A stretch of 64,000 nucleotides of DNA from Flavobacterium hydrophilum (GTDB lineage Bacteria > Bacteroidota > Bacteroidia > Flavobacteriales > Flavobacteriaceae), in the NCBI RefSeq assembly GCF_003202405.1, contig NZ_QJHL01000003.1:248001-312000 (forward strand), in the 5' to 3' direction. Numbering within the stretch: position 1 is the first letter of the stretch; every line of letters starts with the position of its first letter. Below are positions 45,713 to 54,055 of this stretch, in pieces. The translations under genes and the position numbers were made by a program. The notes beneath the pieces were generated by a model, which had not been told where the DNA came from, did no database searches, and was given only the letters and a program-made list of their open reading frames with translations.

Positions 45713-46072
45713 ATGACTTTTAACGAAAAATATAAAGAGAACGCTCTTTTAATAAAAACCTTCAATTTTGCATTAAATATAATTGACTATACAACCGAAC
45801 TTCAAGATCAAAAGAAATTCGTAATTGCAAACCAATTATTAAAAAGCGGAACATCAATTGGAGCAAATTCAAAAGAGTCACAAAATGCAGAAAGTAAAGC
45901 AGATTTTATTCATAAATTAAAAATTGCAATTAAAGAAGCAGACGAAACAGAATATTGGTTGTTTTTATGCGATGCACATAGCGAATATCCAAAGTGTAGT
46001 CGTTTATTAAATGATCTCTCAGAAATTTTAAAAATTTTAAATAAAATAATATCAACATCTAAGAGGAATTAG
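45713..46072 (+). CDS. four-helix-bundle protein (23S rRNA intervening-sequence / S23 family)
   Basis: A 119-residue helical protein with the family signature: KTFNFALNIIDYT, the basic LLKSGTSIGANSKESQNAESKADFIHKLKIAIKEADETEYWL core and a last helix LLNDLSEILKILNKII. It resembles proteins encoded in 23S rRNA intervening sequences and the Avd accessory protein of diversity-generating retroelements; the S23 proteins form pentameric bundles of unknown role. It lies between hmgA and hppD and is flanked on both sides by direct copies of an AT-rich repeat, which suggests insertion as a unit. No reverse transcriptase or rRNA is nearby. Confidence 0.9.
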   Translation: MTFNEKYKENALLIKTFNFALNIIDYTTELQDQKKFVIANQLLKSGTSIGANSKESQNAESKADFIHKLKIAIKEADETEYWLFLCDAHSEYPKCSRLLNDLSEILKILNKIISTSKRN

Positions 46073-46074
46073 AA

Positions 46075-46144
46075 AATTAGAAAATGTGTCAATTAGACAA
46101 TTAATACATTTCAAGAATTATCTCATTTTCTCATTATCAAATTA
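46075..46144 (+). repeat. right copy of the AT-rich repeat flanking the four-helix-bundle gene
   Basis: It carries the same 20-base head (46075-46094), an identical ATTAGACAATTAA block (46092-46104; left copy 45630-45642) and the same 21-base tail with one mismatch (46124-46144). It is about 30 bases shorter than the left copy and ends eight bases before the hppD start. Confidence 0.8.
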
Positions 46145-46151
46145 TCTAATT

Positions 46152-47312
46152 ATGAGTAAAGAAGTAAAATCAGTAGAATACGGATTAGAGAAAATATTTG
46201 AAGGAGCTCAGGATTTCCTTCCATTATTAGGAACAGATTATGTAGAGTTTTATGTAGGGAATGCTAAACAATCGGCACATTATTATAAAACGGCTTTCGG
46301 TTATCAGTCATTGGCGTATGCGGGATTAGAAACTGGAGTAAAAGACAAAGCCTCCTATGTTTTGAAACAGGATAAAATCAGAATTGTTTTAACAACGCCT
46401 TTAAATGCTGATTCTCCAATCAACGAGCACCTTAAAAAACATGGTGACGGTGTAAAAGTTGCTGCACTTTGGGTTGAAGATGCTACAAAATCTTATGAAG
46501 AAACCATGAAGCGCGGTGCCCGTTCTTTCATGGAACCAACTGTTGAAGAAGATGAATTTGGTCAGGTGGTTCGTTCCGGAATCTATACTTATGGAGAAAC
46601 AGTTCATGTTTTTGTAGAAAGAAAAAACTATAACGGAGTCTTTCTTCCTGGCTACAAAGAATGGAAATCAGATTACAATCCGGAGCCGACAGGATTAAAA
46701 TATATTGATCACATGGTGGGTAATGTAGGCTGGAACGAAATGAATATCTGGGTAAAATTTTACGAAGATGTTATGGGATTTGTAAATTTCCTTTCTTTTG
46801 ATGACAAACAAATCAATACAGAATATTCTGCTTTGATGAGTAAAGTAATGTCGAATGGAAACGGTAGAATTAAATTCCCAATCAATGAACCGGCTGAAGG
46901 GAAGAAAAAATCCCAAATTGAAGAATACCTGGATTTTTATGGCGGACCCGGAATTCAGCATATTGCTATTGCGACAGATGATATTATAAAAACCGTTTCA
47001 GCTTTGAAAGCGCGCGGCGTTGAATTTTTATCTTCTCCTCCGCATACCTATTATGAAGCAATTCCGGAAAGATTAGGTGTTCATATGGATATGATGAAAG
47101 AAGATTTAAACGAAATTGAAAAATTAGCCATTATGGTCGATGCTGATGAAGATGGGTACTTATTGCAGATATTTACGAAGCCTGTTCAGGACAGACCGAC
47201 GCTTTTCTTCGAAATTATACAAAGAATGGGGGCAAAAGGCTTTGGTGCAGGTAACTTTAAAGCCCTTTTTGAGTCGATAGAAAGAGAGCAGGAATTAAGA
47301 GGAACTTTATAA
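46152..47312 (+). CDS. hppD: 4-hydroxyphenylpyruvate dioxygenase
   Basis: A 386-residue two-domain vicinal-oxygen-chelate enzyme. It converts 4-hydroxyphenylpyruvate to homogentisate with Fe(II) and O2, feeding hmgA. The C-terminal domain holds the iron site: His in YIDHMVGNV, His in GIQHIAIATDD and Glu in the FFEIIQRMG segment near the end, followed by GAGNFKALFESIEREQ. The ATG at 46152 is used because the frame from 46086 is translated repeat DNA. A terminator follows at 47340. Confidence 0.96.
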   Translation: MSKEVKSVEYGLEKIFEGAQDFLPLLGTDYVEFYVGNAKQSAHYYKTAFGYQSLAYAGLETGVKDKASYVLKQDKIRIVLTTPLNADSPINEHLKKHGDGVKVAALWVEDATKSYEETMKRGARSFMEPTVEEDEFGQVVRSGIYTYGETVHVFVERKNYNGVFLPGYKEWKSDYNPEPTGLKYIDHMVGNVGWNEMNIWVKFYEDVMGFVNFLSFDDKQINTEYSALMSKVMSNGNGRIKFPINEPAEGKKKSQIEEYLDFYGGPGIQHIAIATDDIIKTVSALKARGVEFLSSPPHTYYEAIPERLGVHMDMMKEDLNEIEKLAIMVDADEDGYLLQIFTKPVQDRPTLFFEIIQRMGAKGFGAGNFKALFESIEREQELRGTL

Positions 47313-47339
47313 AAACTCCAAAAATTCAGATATTGTAAA

Positions 47340-47366
47340 AAAAACCACTATAAATTAATGGTTTTT
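47340..47366 (+). terminator. terminator after hppD
   Basis: An 8-bp inverted repeat (AAAAACCA 47340-47347 with TGGTTTTT 47359-47366) ending in five T, 27 bases after the hppD stop. Confidence 0.6.
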
Positions 47367-47421
47367 ATGCAAATGTTTTGTTAAACTCCCTTTTTGCTAT
47401 TTATTATCTAAACTTAGTATC

Positions 47422-47544
47422 TATCTTTGCACTCGCAAATCAGGAAGGGGTGGTTTCCTTCCTAATTGATATAAATTTTCATAATTTATAGTTTTTTGGT
47501 TAGTTAATAGCATAAAAACTCAGTCATTCTTTGACTGAGTTTTT
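47422..47544 (+). ncRNA. candidate small RNA of about 115 nt, unknown family
   Basis: A perfect -7 box TATCTTTG (47422-47429), with a TTG 25 bases upstream, is followed by three hairpins: 47442-47448 with 47457-47463 (GC-rich, 8-base loop), 47471-47477 with 47483-47489, and a 12-bp terminator at 47514-47544 with a T-run. No reading frame fits between them. The unit is closed before the next gene's own promoter. It could be a standalone small RNA or a leader. Known families such as 6S-Flavo were considered, but the multi-hairpin shape does not obviously match. Confidence 0.5.
47514..47544 (+). terminator. terminator of the candidate small RNA
   Basis: A perfect 12-bp inverted repeat (47514-47525 with 47533-47544), 7-base loop, then TTT. 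Its last bases overlap the -33 region of the next promoter. Confidence 0.8.
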
Positions 47545-47561
47545 TTGTTTTGGTATATTTG
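47530..47561 (+). promoter_or_regulatory. promoter of the DUF3108-kynA operon
   Basis: TTTG (47530-47533), a 20-base spacer and TATATTTG (47554-47561) fully match the Bacteroidota consensus, 46 bases before the ATG at 47607. The TTTG is part of the preceding terminator hairpin. Confidence 0.75.
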
Positions 47562-47606
47562 GAATAAAATTTGCTTTTATCGCCCATAAACAGTAAATAT
47601 CTTATT

Positions 47607-48377
47607 ATGAAAAAATTAGCTCTATTCATATTTATACTCGCCACATTAAGTTTTGATACTTATAAAGAAGATGCTTTTGATGTGGGAGAATATTTCAAAT
47701 TCAGGATTCATTACGGAATTGTAAATGCCGGATATGCCACTTTAGAAGTTAAAGACGCCGTTGTAAATAATAAAAAAGTTTTTCATGCAGTGGGTAAAGG
47801 ATATACAACCGGCATGTCTAAATTTTTCTTTAAGGTCGAAGATTTATACGAAAGTTATTTTGATAGAGAAACCGGCGGACCTTATCGATATATTCGAAAA
47901 ATAAACGAAGGAGGTTACACCAAAAATCAGGAAGGTTTTTTTAATCAGTCACAAAATAGGGTTTTGGTGAAAGATTATAAACGAAAAACCGAAAAAACGA
48001 TTGTAGTTACAGAAGATGTGCAGGATATAATTTCATCCTTTTACTATTTGCGTAATCATCCTAACATCGATAAATTAAAATCGGGTGAATCTATTACAAT
48101 TGATATGTTTTTTGATGATGAGATCACAAAATTTAAGTTAAAATATATAGGTCGTCAGGATATTACAACTAAATTTGGCACCGTTGCGACTATGGTCTTT
48201 AAGCCCATGGTACAAACAGGACGTGTTTTTAAAGAAAAAGAGAGTGTAACGCTTTGGATAACAGATGATGATAACAAAGTTCCTGTTAGAATAAAAGCAG
48301 AATTGGCTGTAGGGTCGCTTAAAGCTGATATTGACGAATACAAAGGATTAAAATATCCATTTAAAGTAAAAAAATAA
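47607..48377 (+). CDS. DUF3108 domain-containing exported protein
   Basis: A 256-residue protein with a signal peptide (LALFIFILATLSFDT), starting at ATG 47607. The body is the DUF3108 beta-sandwich: EYFKFRIHYGIVNAGYATLEV, FFFKVEDLYESYFDRETGGPYRYIRKINEGGY, and ESVTLWITDDDNKVPVRIKAEL. Members are periplasmic and of unknown function, with a lipoprotein-localisation-like fold. Its stop codon overlaps the start of tryptophan 2,3-dioxygenase by one base (TAATG), so the two are coupled although no functional link is obvious. Confidence 0.88.
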   Translation: MKKLALFIFILATLSFDTYKEDAFDVGEYFKFRIHYGIVNAGYATLEVKDAVVNNKKVFHAVGKGYTTGMSKFFFKVEDLYESYFDRETGGPYRYIRKINEGGYTKNQEGFFNQSQNRVLVKDYKRKTEKTIVVTEDVQDIISSFYYLRNHPNIDKLKSGESITIDMFFDDEITKFKLKYIGRQDITTKFGTVATMVFKPMVQTGRVFKEKESVTLWITDDDNKVPVRIKAELAVGSLKADIDEYKGLKYPFKVKK

Positions 48378-49318
48378 TGAATACCACAGATAATTCTGAA
48401 TCAATCCTCAAAGAAATTGATCTTAAATTTCAAGCTATAAATCAAAAAACTGATGTTCAGCTGGAAGGGTTGCTTTGGTCTAAACCAATTACGTACTGGG
48501 ATTATATCCAAACGGATGCACTTTTAAACCTGCAGATACAGCGTACTACGCTTCCTGATGAAATGGTTTTTATTATGTATCACCAGGTCAACGAATTGAT
48601 TTTTAAAATGATTCTGTGGGAAATAGATCAAATTGCCGATACAGAAAATATTCAGGTAGAATTTTTTAGCGAAAGGCTTTCCAGAATTACACGTTATTTT
48701 GATATGCTTACCAATTCTTTCAGCATTATGGAAAACGGAATGGATGTGGATCAGTATATGAAATTTAGAAATACGCTTACTCCTGCAAGCGGTTTTCAAA
48801 GTGCTCAATACAGAATGATCGAATTTGGTTCAACAGATGTTCTCAATTTAACGGATCGAAGATATAAGGCTAATTTTGATGAAAACACCAATTTAGAAAC
48901 TTCTTTTGAACATTTGTACTGGCAGGCAGCAGGAAAAGATTATCAAACAGGTGAGAAATCTTATTTACTTCAGGAATTCGAAAAGAAATATAAAGGACAG
49001 TTCCTCCGTCAAATGGCCGATTTTAAAACTAAAAATATCTGGCAAAAGTTTACTCAGTTACCAATTCAAGATCAGCAAAATACTGAATTGATTCAGGCAA
49101 TGCGTCATTATGATTACACAGTTAATATTACCTGGGTAATGCAGCATTTAAATACAGCTATAAAATATATTCTGGAAAGCGGAAAAGGAAACGGAGAAGC
49201 GACAGGAGGGAGCGACTGGCAAAAATATATGCATCCAAAATACCAAAGACGCATCTTTTTTCCTAAATTGTGGACCGAAGAAGAATTGTCCAATTGGGGG
49301 AATGAGCCAACCGCTTAG
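48377..49318 (+). CDS. kynA: tryptophan 2,3-dioxygenase
   Basis: A 313-residue heme enzyme. It opens the indole ring of L-tryptophan to N-formylkynurenine, the first step of the kynurenine pathway. Family signs are the N-terminal ITYWDYIQTDALLNLQ, the YHQVNELIFKMILWEI helix, NTLTPASGFQSAQYRMIEF, and the C-terminal heme-ligand helix (HYDYTVNITWVMQHLNTAIKYI). It is translationally coupled to the DUF3108 gene. Later kynurenine-pathway genes are not in this window; the nearby tyrosine genes suggest a neighbourhood of aromatic amino-acid catabolism. Confidence 0.95.
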   Translation: MNTTDNSESILKEIDLKFQAINQKTDVQLEGLLWSKPITYWDYIQTDALLNLQIQRTTLPDEMVFIMYHQVNELIFKMILWEIDQIADTENIQVEFFSERLSRITRYFDMLTNSFSIMENGMDVDQYMKFRNTLTPASGFQSAQYRMIEFGSTDVLNLTDRRYKANFDENTNLETSFEHLYWQAAGKDYQTGEKSYLLQEFEKKYKGQFLRQMADFKTKNIWQKFTQLPIQDQQNTELIQAMRHYDYTVNITWVMQHLNTAIKYILESGKGNGEATGGSDWQKYMHPKYQRRIFFPKLWTEEELSNWGNEPTA

Positions 49319-49341
49319 TTTTCCAGAAAAAATGTATAAGT

Positions 49342-50562
49342 TTGAAAAAAGCATTCGTAATTATAATTGTCTTATTTTCAATTGTTTCTTGTAATAAAAC
49401 AGAAGAAAAAGTTGAAATTAAAATTAGTAAGCCAAAAACTAAAAAGGTAGAATTTGGATTTAATTACAATGATTTTAATGTTGTTCATGACACTGTAAAA
49501 AAAGGAGATTCTTTCGGATCCATAATCCAGGGTCAAAATATTGGTAAAAAACAGGTTTATACTATTGTCGAACAGGTAAAAGATTCTTTTAATGTAAGGA
49601 CTATTCGCTACAATAAACCTTATACCATTCTTCGTTCAAAAAATAAAACCAATAAACTGCAGGTTTTTATCTATCAACCCGATGCACTTACTTATTATGT
49701 AGTAGATTTTAGGGATAGTGTTGCAACTGCTTACAAAAAAGTAAAACCGGTTACGTTCAAACGTAAAATAATAGGCGGAGTTTTAAAAAGCTCATTATCT
49801 GAAACTTTAGGAAATAATAGTGTCGAAGCCGCCCTTGCCAGCCGAATTACCAAAGTGTTTTCATGGTCAATTGATTTCTTTAAACTTAAAAAAGGAGATC
49901 GTTACGGTTTAATTTTTACAGAGCGTTTTATTAATGGTAAAACTTACGATGGTGTTGAAGATCTTCAGGCTGCATTTTTTGAATATAAAGGAAAAATCGT
50001 TTATGCTTTTCCATTTGAAAAAGATTCCCTTTCCGGAAAAATTGAATATTATGATGATGAAGGAAAAACGCTGAAAAATTTCTTCTTAAAAACCCCAATT
50101 AAATTCAGCCGAATTACTTCGAGATTTACAATGAACAGGTTTCATCCGGTACAGCACAGATGGAAAGCTCACAAAGGGACTGATTATGCAGCGCCAAGAG
50201 GAACTCCAATTTCTACAACAGCTTCCGGGGTAGTGGAACAAACAGGTTATACTGCCGGAAACGGAAATTTTGTAAAAGTAAAACACAACGGAACCTATTC
50301 GACTCAATACCTTCACATGTCGAAAATTCTGGTTCGCCGTGGACAACGTGTTACACAAGGGCAAACCATTGGACTTGTTGGAAGTACAGGATTAGCTTCC
50401 GGTCCTCATGTTTGCTATCGATTCTGGAAAAACGGCATTCAGGTAGATGCACTCCGACTTAACTTACCAACCGGAGAATCTTTAACAGGAAATGACAAAA
50501 CCCGTTTCTTAAATCAAATGGAACCTCTAAAAAGAGAGTTGGATAGTATTGGTAATCTGTAG
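49342..50562 (+). CDS. M23 family metallopeptidase lipoprotein, TTG start
   Basis: A 406-residue lipoprotein (FSIVSCNK) that appears to start at TTG 49342; the nearby ATG at 49332 is in another frame. A LysM-like/OapA-like middle region leads to an M23 domain. His277 and Asp281 in HKGTD are zinc ligands, with LHM and GxHV motifs downstream. The final HxH, which supplies the catalytic His and last zinc ligand, reads H356-V-C358, so a cysteine replaces the second histidine. It should cleave peptidoglycan cross-bridges in the periplasm, or regulate such cleavage if the change weakens zinc binding. Confidence 0.9.
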   Translation: MKKAFVIIIVLFSIVSCNKTEEKVEIKISKPKTKKVEFGFNYNDFNVVHDTVKKGDSFGSIIQGQNIGKKQVYTIVEQVKDSFNVRTIRYNKPYTILRSKNKTNKLQVFIYQPDALTYYVVDFRDSVATAYKKVKPVTFKRKIIGGVLKSSLSETLGNNSVEAALASRITKVFSWSIDFFKLKKGDRYGLIFTERFINGKTYDGVEDLQAAFFEYKGKIVYAFPFEKDSLSGKIEYYDDEGKTLKNFFLKTPIKFSRITSRFTMNRFHPVQHRWKAHKGTDYAAPRGTPISTTASGVVEQTGYTAGNGNFVKVKHNGTYSTQYLHMSKILVRRGQRVTQGQTIGLVGSTGLASGPHVCYRFWKNGIQVDALRLNLPTGESLTGNDKTRFLNQMEPLKRELDSIGNL

Positions 50563-50574
50563 TATTCTTAAAAC

Positions 50575-51195
50575 ATGAAAAATAAACGCATTAAAGAAAC
50601 TCTTGATGAGACTTTTTCAGATTTAAAACTATTCTACCGAGATACTAATTTGACTGACAACTTAATTGAAAAATACAAAGTTGGACAAATAATCAAAGAA
50701 AAAGGATTTACTGATATGACTTCTATTGGCGGCGGTCTGTTAGGGAATTTTAGATATTTAATTGCAAGTGCTAATGCAAAAGATTTGTCTAAATTCAATC
50801 CTGGCTCAGCTAAAATAGGGCATTTTCTTTTGGATGAGATTACATTTTTTAAAGTTTTGGATATTCAAAAAATCAATACTAAAACACAGGTTTTTCTACT
50901 TCATATTCCGGATAATTCACTTTCACTTTTTAAAAATTCAACTTCTAATATTGAAGAAGAAATAACGGAGAAAGCCAGACAAAAATTTAGTTCTAAAATC
51001 AATTCTCCTTTAATTCCTGAATTACAAACAGAAGACTGGAAAGAAAGGATAAAATCACCAATCGGAATGAATGATCTTGGCGAAATGTTCTTCGATGATT
51101 CTACTATAAAAACTGAAGAACTAAAAAGGATTGAAATCAACAAGGATAAAAAAACAATTGAAATTAATAAAAAGCCGTGGTGGAAGATTTGGTAG
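50575..51195 (+). CDS. unknown protein, probably cytosolic
   Basis: A 206-residue protein without signal peptide or membrane helix. It begins with a charged helical stretch (KNKRIKETLDETFSDLKLFYRDTNL) and contains a glycine-rich TSIGGGLLGNFRYLIASANAKDLS segment and a basic end, KKPWWKIW. No domain is recognised. It starts 13 bases after the M23 peptidase and is closely followed by another unknown lipoprotein, so the three may be co-transcribed. Confidence 0.7.
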   Translation: MKNKRIKETLDETFSDLKLFYRDTNLTDNLIEKYKVGQIIKEKGFTDMTSIGGGLLGNFRYLIASANAKDLSKFNPGSAKIGHFLLDEITFFKVLDIQKINTKTQVFLLHIPDNSLSLFKNSTSNIEEEITEKARQKFSSKINSPLIPELQTEDWKERIKSPIGMNDLGEMFFDDSTIKTEELKRIEINKDKKTIEINKKPWWKIW

Positions 51196-51200
51196 TTATA

Positions 51201-51986
51201 ATGATGAACTTTATTAAAAGACTTTTCGTTTTTATTATTTGTCTCGTAATAGTGTCTTGTGAAAGAAAAATAGAAGAAAAACACATAGAAGAAAGAACCG
51301 GAACAAAAAAGTTATTTTTAGAACCTATAAATCAACTTTCTTATGAGTGGCAATTAGTTTTCATAAAAAATGGCACGTCTAAAGATTCTGTCTTATCAAA
51401 TGATATTCAGTTCATCAATGATTCAATTCTTAAAGGAAAATTTAAACTGGATATTTCAAAGTATGAAATTGAAAGTAGAAAGAAAGAATGTTATCCTATT
51501 TGGCTTCGAAAGAAATTGTTCGATGAATTTTACAATGAAGGTTATAATAATTTAGGAGATTTAAATGGAGATAATAAAACTGATTCAGTATTCGTTTTAC
51601 ATGCACTGAATTATTGTGAAGAAGGTGATTCGTATTATTTTACAGATAACTCAATTCCACGTATATTAACTGATTCAAATTGTTGTCATCCCTCTAACAT
51701 TATAAATATTGGAGATATTGATGAAGACGGAAAAAGTGAAATAGCGGAGTATTATTCTTCATGCGCTAGCAGATATAAAGCCATTACCATATATAGTTTA
51801 AAAAAATCCAAATGGAAAGAAATCAAATCATTCTCCTTTGTTTTGAATGATAAATATTTTATTGACAAGGACTTCAAAAAACTATTTAGAAAAACATCTA
51901 AAAATCACCTTGAATATTATGAGATATCAGATGTAAATATGGAAGGAGATTTAGTTGCCGCCTGGGAAAAAATAAAAATAGAATAG
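51201..51986 (+). CDS. unknown lipoprotein with FG-GAP/EF-hand-like repeats
   Basis: About 261 residues, with a lipoprotein signal (IICLVIVSCERK) starting at ATG 51201 or the ATG right after it; upstream codons from 51177 overlap the previous gene and are not needed. Two segments, LGDLNGDNKTDSVFV and IGDIDEDGKSEIAEY, have the D-x-D-x-D-G calcium-binding pattern found in FG-GAP/XPAC-type repeats. It is likely a surface or periplasmic binding protein. No catalytic motif is seen. Confidence 0.72.
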   Translation: MMNFIKRLFVFIICLVIVSCERKIEEKHIEERTGTKKLFLEPINQLSYEWQLVFIKNGTSKDSVLSNDIQFINDSILKGKFKLDISKYEIESRKKECYPIWLRKKLFDEFYNEGYNNLGDLNGDNKTDSVFVLHALNYCEEGDSYYFTDNSIPRILTDSNCCHPSNIINIGDIDEDGKSEIAEYYSSCASRYKAITIYSLKKSKWKEIKSFSFVLNDKYFIDKDFKKLFRKTSKNHLEYYEISDVNMEGDLVAAWEKIKIE

Positions 51987-52062
51987 TTTAAACTTTTATC
52001 ACTCTTATAAATCGTTTTCGTAACTAATTGCCATGCAAAGAAGTATTAAAAACTAATTTCAG

Positions 52063-52070
52063 TATTTTTG
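52063..52070 (+). promoter_or_regulatory. putative -7 box of the pgi promoter
   Basis: TATTTTTG matches TAnnTTTG, 33 bases before the pgi ATG. The nearest upstream TTG is too far away (32 bases). Confidence 0.4.
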
Positions 52071-52102
52071 TGTTTCTAAAAAAAAACTACAATTTTATAA
52101 AA

Positions 52103-53746
52103 ATGGCTTTAAATACAACAAATCCAACAGGAACTGATGCGTGGAAAAATCTTCAAAACCACTTTAACGCAACTCATACGACTACTATACAGGAATTATT
52201 TCAACAAGACCCTACTCGTGTTGAAAAATTCAATTTGCAATGGAATGACTTTTTGGTAGATTATTCTAAAAACAATATTAGTGAAGAAACAATTTCGCTT
52301 TTGTTAGAACTAGCGAATTCAATTGAATTAAAAAGTGCTATTGCTCAATATTTCGGAGGAGAAATTATCAATCAGACAGAAAACAGAGCGGTTTTGCATA
52401 CTGCTTTGCGTGCACCGGAATCTGCAGTTATAAAAGTAGACGGAGAAAATGTAATTCCGGAAGTTTACCAAGTACAAAATAAGATTAAAAACTTCACTAA
52501 CGAAGTAATTTCGGGAGAAAGAAAAGGATATACCGGAAAAGCGTTTACTGATATTGTAAATATTGGTATTGGAGGTTCTGATCTTGGTCCGGCAATGGCT
52601 GTGGAAGCGTTGCAATTTTATAAAAATCACTTGAATGTACATTTCGTTTCGAATGTAGATGGCGATCATGTTAATGAAGTAATCAAAAAATTAAATCCTG
52701 AAACTACTTTGTTTTTGATTGTTTCTAAAACGTTTACGACTCAGGAAACCTTATCGAACTCAGAAACGATAAAAGAATGGTTTTTAAAATCAGCTTCTCA
52801 GGAAGATATCGCTAAACATTTCGTTGCAGTTTCAACTAATATTCAAAAAGTAACTGAATTCGGAATTAATCCTGACAACGTTTTTCCAATGTGGGACTGG
52901 GTTGGAGGAAGATTTTCATTATGGAGTGCAGTTGGGTTGAGTATCGCTTTGGCTATTGGTTTTGATAATTATAATGATTTACTGAAAGGCGCGAACGAAA
53001 TGGATGAACATTTCAAATCGGCAGAATTTGATCAAAACATTCCTGTAATTCTGGCTTTATTAAGTGTTTGGTACAATAATTTTTATGGCGCCGAAAGTGA
53101 AGCATTGATTCCGTATACACAATATTTACAAAAATTAGCTCCATACTTGCAGCAGGCAACGATGGAAAGCAATGGAAAAAGTGTTGGCCGTGACGGAAAA
53201 CCGGTTAACTATCAAACCGGAACTATTATCTGGGGTGAGCCGGGAACAAATTCGCAGCACGCATTCTTTCAATTAATTCACCAGGGAACAAAATTGATTC
53301 CGACAGACTTTATCGGATTCATAAAACCATTATACGGAAACGAAGATCATCATGATAAATTGATGTCTAACTTTTTTGCTCAGACAGAAGCTTTATTAAA
53401 TGGAAAAACGGCTGCACAAGTTCAGGCAGAATTTGACAAACAAGGTCTTTCTGCAGAAAAAGCAGCTTATTTATTACCATTTAAAGTTTTTACAGGAAAC
53501 AAACCAACCAATACAATCCTGATTGAAAAGTTGACGCCTAAAAACTTAGGTTCATTGATTGCTTTATATGAGCATAAGATTTTTGTACAGGGAGTAATTT
53601 GGAATATTTTTAGTTTTGACCAATGGGGAGTAGAATTAGGAAAACAGCTTGCTAATTCTATTTTAGATGAAATAAATACAAAGTCAGTAAAAACTCACGA
53701 TAGTTCTACATCATTTTTACTTAATCATTTCTTAAGCAAGAAATAA
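52103..53746 (+). CDS. pgi: glucose-6-phosphate isomerase
   Basis: Full-length Pgi (547 residues), interconverting glucose-6-phosphate and fructose-6-phosphate in the cytosol. The ATG at 52103 begins the family N-terminus; the frame from 52028 adds non-homologous residues. Signatures are [28 protein letters not shown], the active-site [20 protein letters not shown], and the catalytic [17 protein letters not shown]-terminal lysine in the final helix region (VELGKQLA) completes the site. It is transcribed alone with a terminator after it. Confidence 0.98.
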   Translation: MALNTTNPTGTDAWKNLQNHFNATHTTTIQELFQQDPTRVEKFNLQWNDFLVDYSKNNISEETISLLLELANSIELKSAIAQYFGGEIINQTENRAVLHTALRAPESAVIKVDGENVIPEVYQVQNKIKNFTNEVISGERKGYTGKAFTDIVNIGIGGSDLGPAMAVEALQFYKNHLNVHFVSNVDGDHVNEVIKKLNPETTLFLIVSKTFTTQETLSNSETIKEWFLKSASQEDIAKHFVAVSTNIQKVTEFGINPDNVFPMWDWVGGRFSLWSAVGLSIALAIGFDNYNDLLKGANEMDEHFKSAEFDQNIPVILALLSVWYNNFYGAESEALIPYTQYLQKLAPYLQQATMESNGKSVGRDGKPVNYQTGTIIWGEPGTNSQHAFFQLIHQGTKLIPTDFIGFIKPLYGNEDHHDKLMSNFFAQTEALLNGKTAAQVQAEFDKQGLSAEKAAYLLPFKVFTGNKPTNTILIEKLTPKNLGSLIALYEHKIFVQGVIWNIFSFDQWGVELGKQLANSILDEINTKSVKTHDSSTSFLLNHFLSKK

Positions 53747-53772
53747 CACTTTATAAATTATTAAAAATTCAG

Positions 53773-53800
53773 ACGCCTTAATTTTTTTAAATTAAGGCGT
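53773..53800 (+). terminator. terminator after pgi
   Basis: A perfect 12-bp inverted repeat (53773-53784 with 53789-53800), a four-T loop and a following T-run, 27 bases after the pgi stop. The rest of the 309-base gap to the next gene is very AT-rich and holds only the promoter at 53997-54032. Confidence 0.85.
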
Positions 53801-53996
53801 TTTTTGTTATAAAATTTTAAAAATTCTTACAAAATATAATGATTATCACTTTGTTATGAAGCCGATTTATAATTATCATTATGATTTTAATAAAAAAAAT
53901 AAACATTAAATTAAAAAATTATATTTTATTTATCATTTAAAGATAAAATCGTTTTAATTTTTAACACTATGTATAAAACTTGTTTTTCTTAACTTT

Positions 53997-54032
53997 TTGA
54001 TAACATTATCTGATTAATTTGTTATAATTTTG
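53997..54032 (+). promoter_or_regulatory. putative promoter of the Oar-like receptor gene
   Basis: TTG (53997-53999) and TAATTTTG (54025-54032), separated by 25 bases, a slightly long spacer, 24 bases before the ATG. Confidence 0.5.
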
Positions 54033-54055
54033 CCAAAAACAATAAACAAAAACAG

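Noticed and set aside
45713..46072. A 23S rRNA intervening sequence
   Set aside because: The protein family fits, but no rRNA sequence surrounds the gene; both neighbours are tyrosine-catabolism genes.
44366..46144. A CRISPR array
   Set aside because: The AT-rich repeats are irregular in spacing and length, are palindromic and are separated by genes; no cas gene is present.
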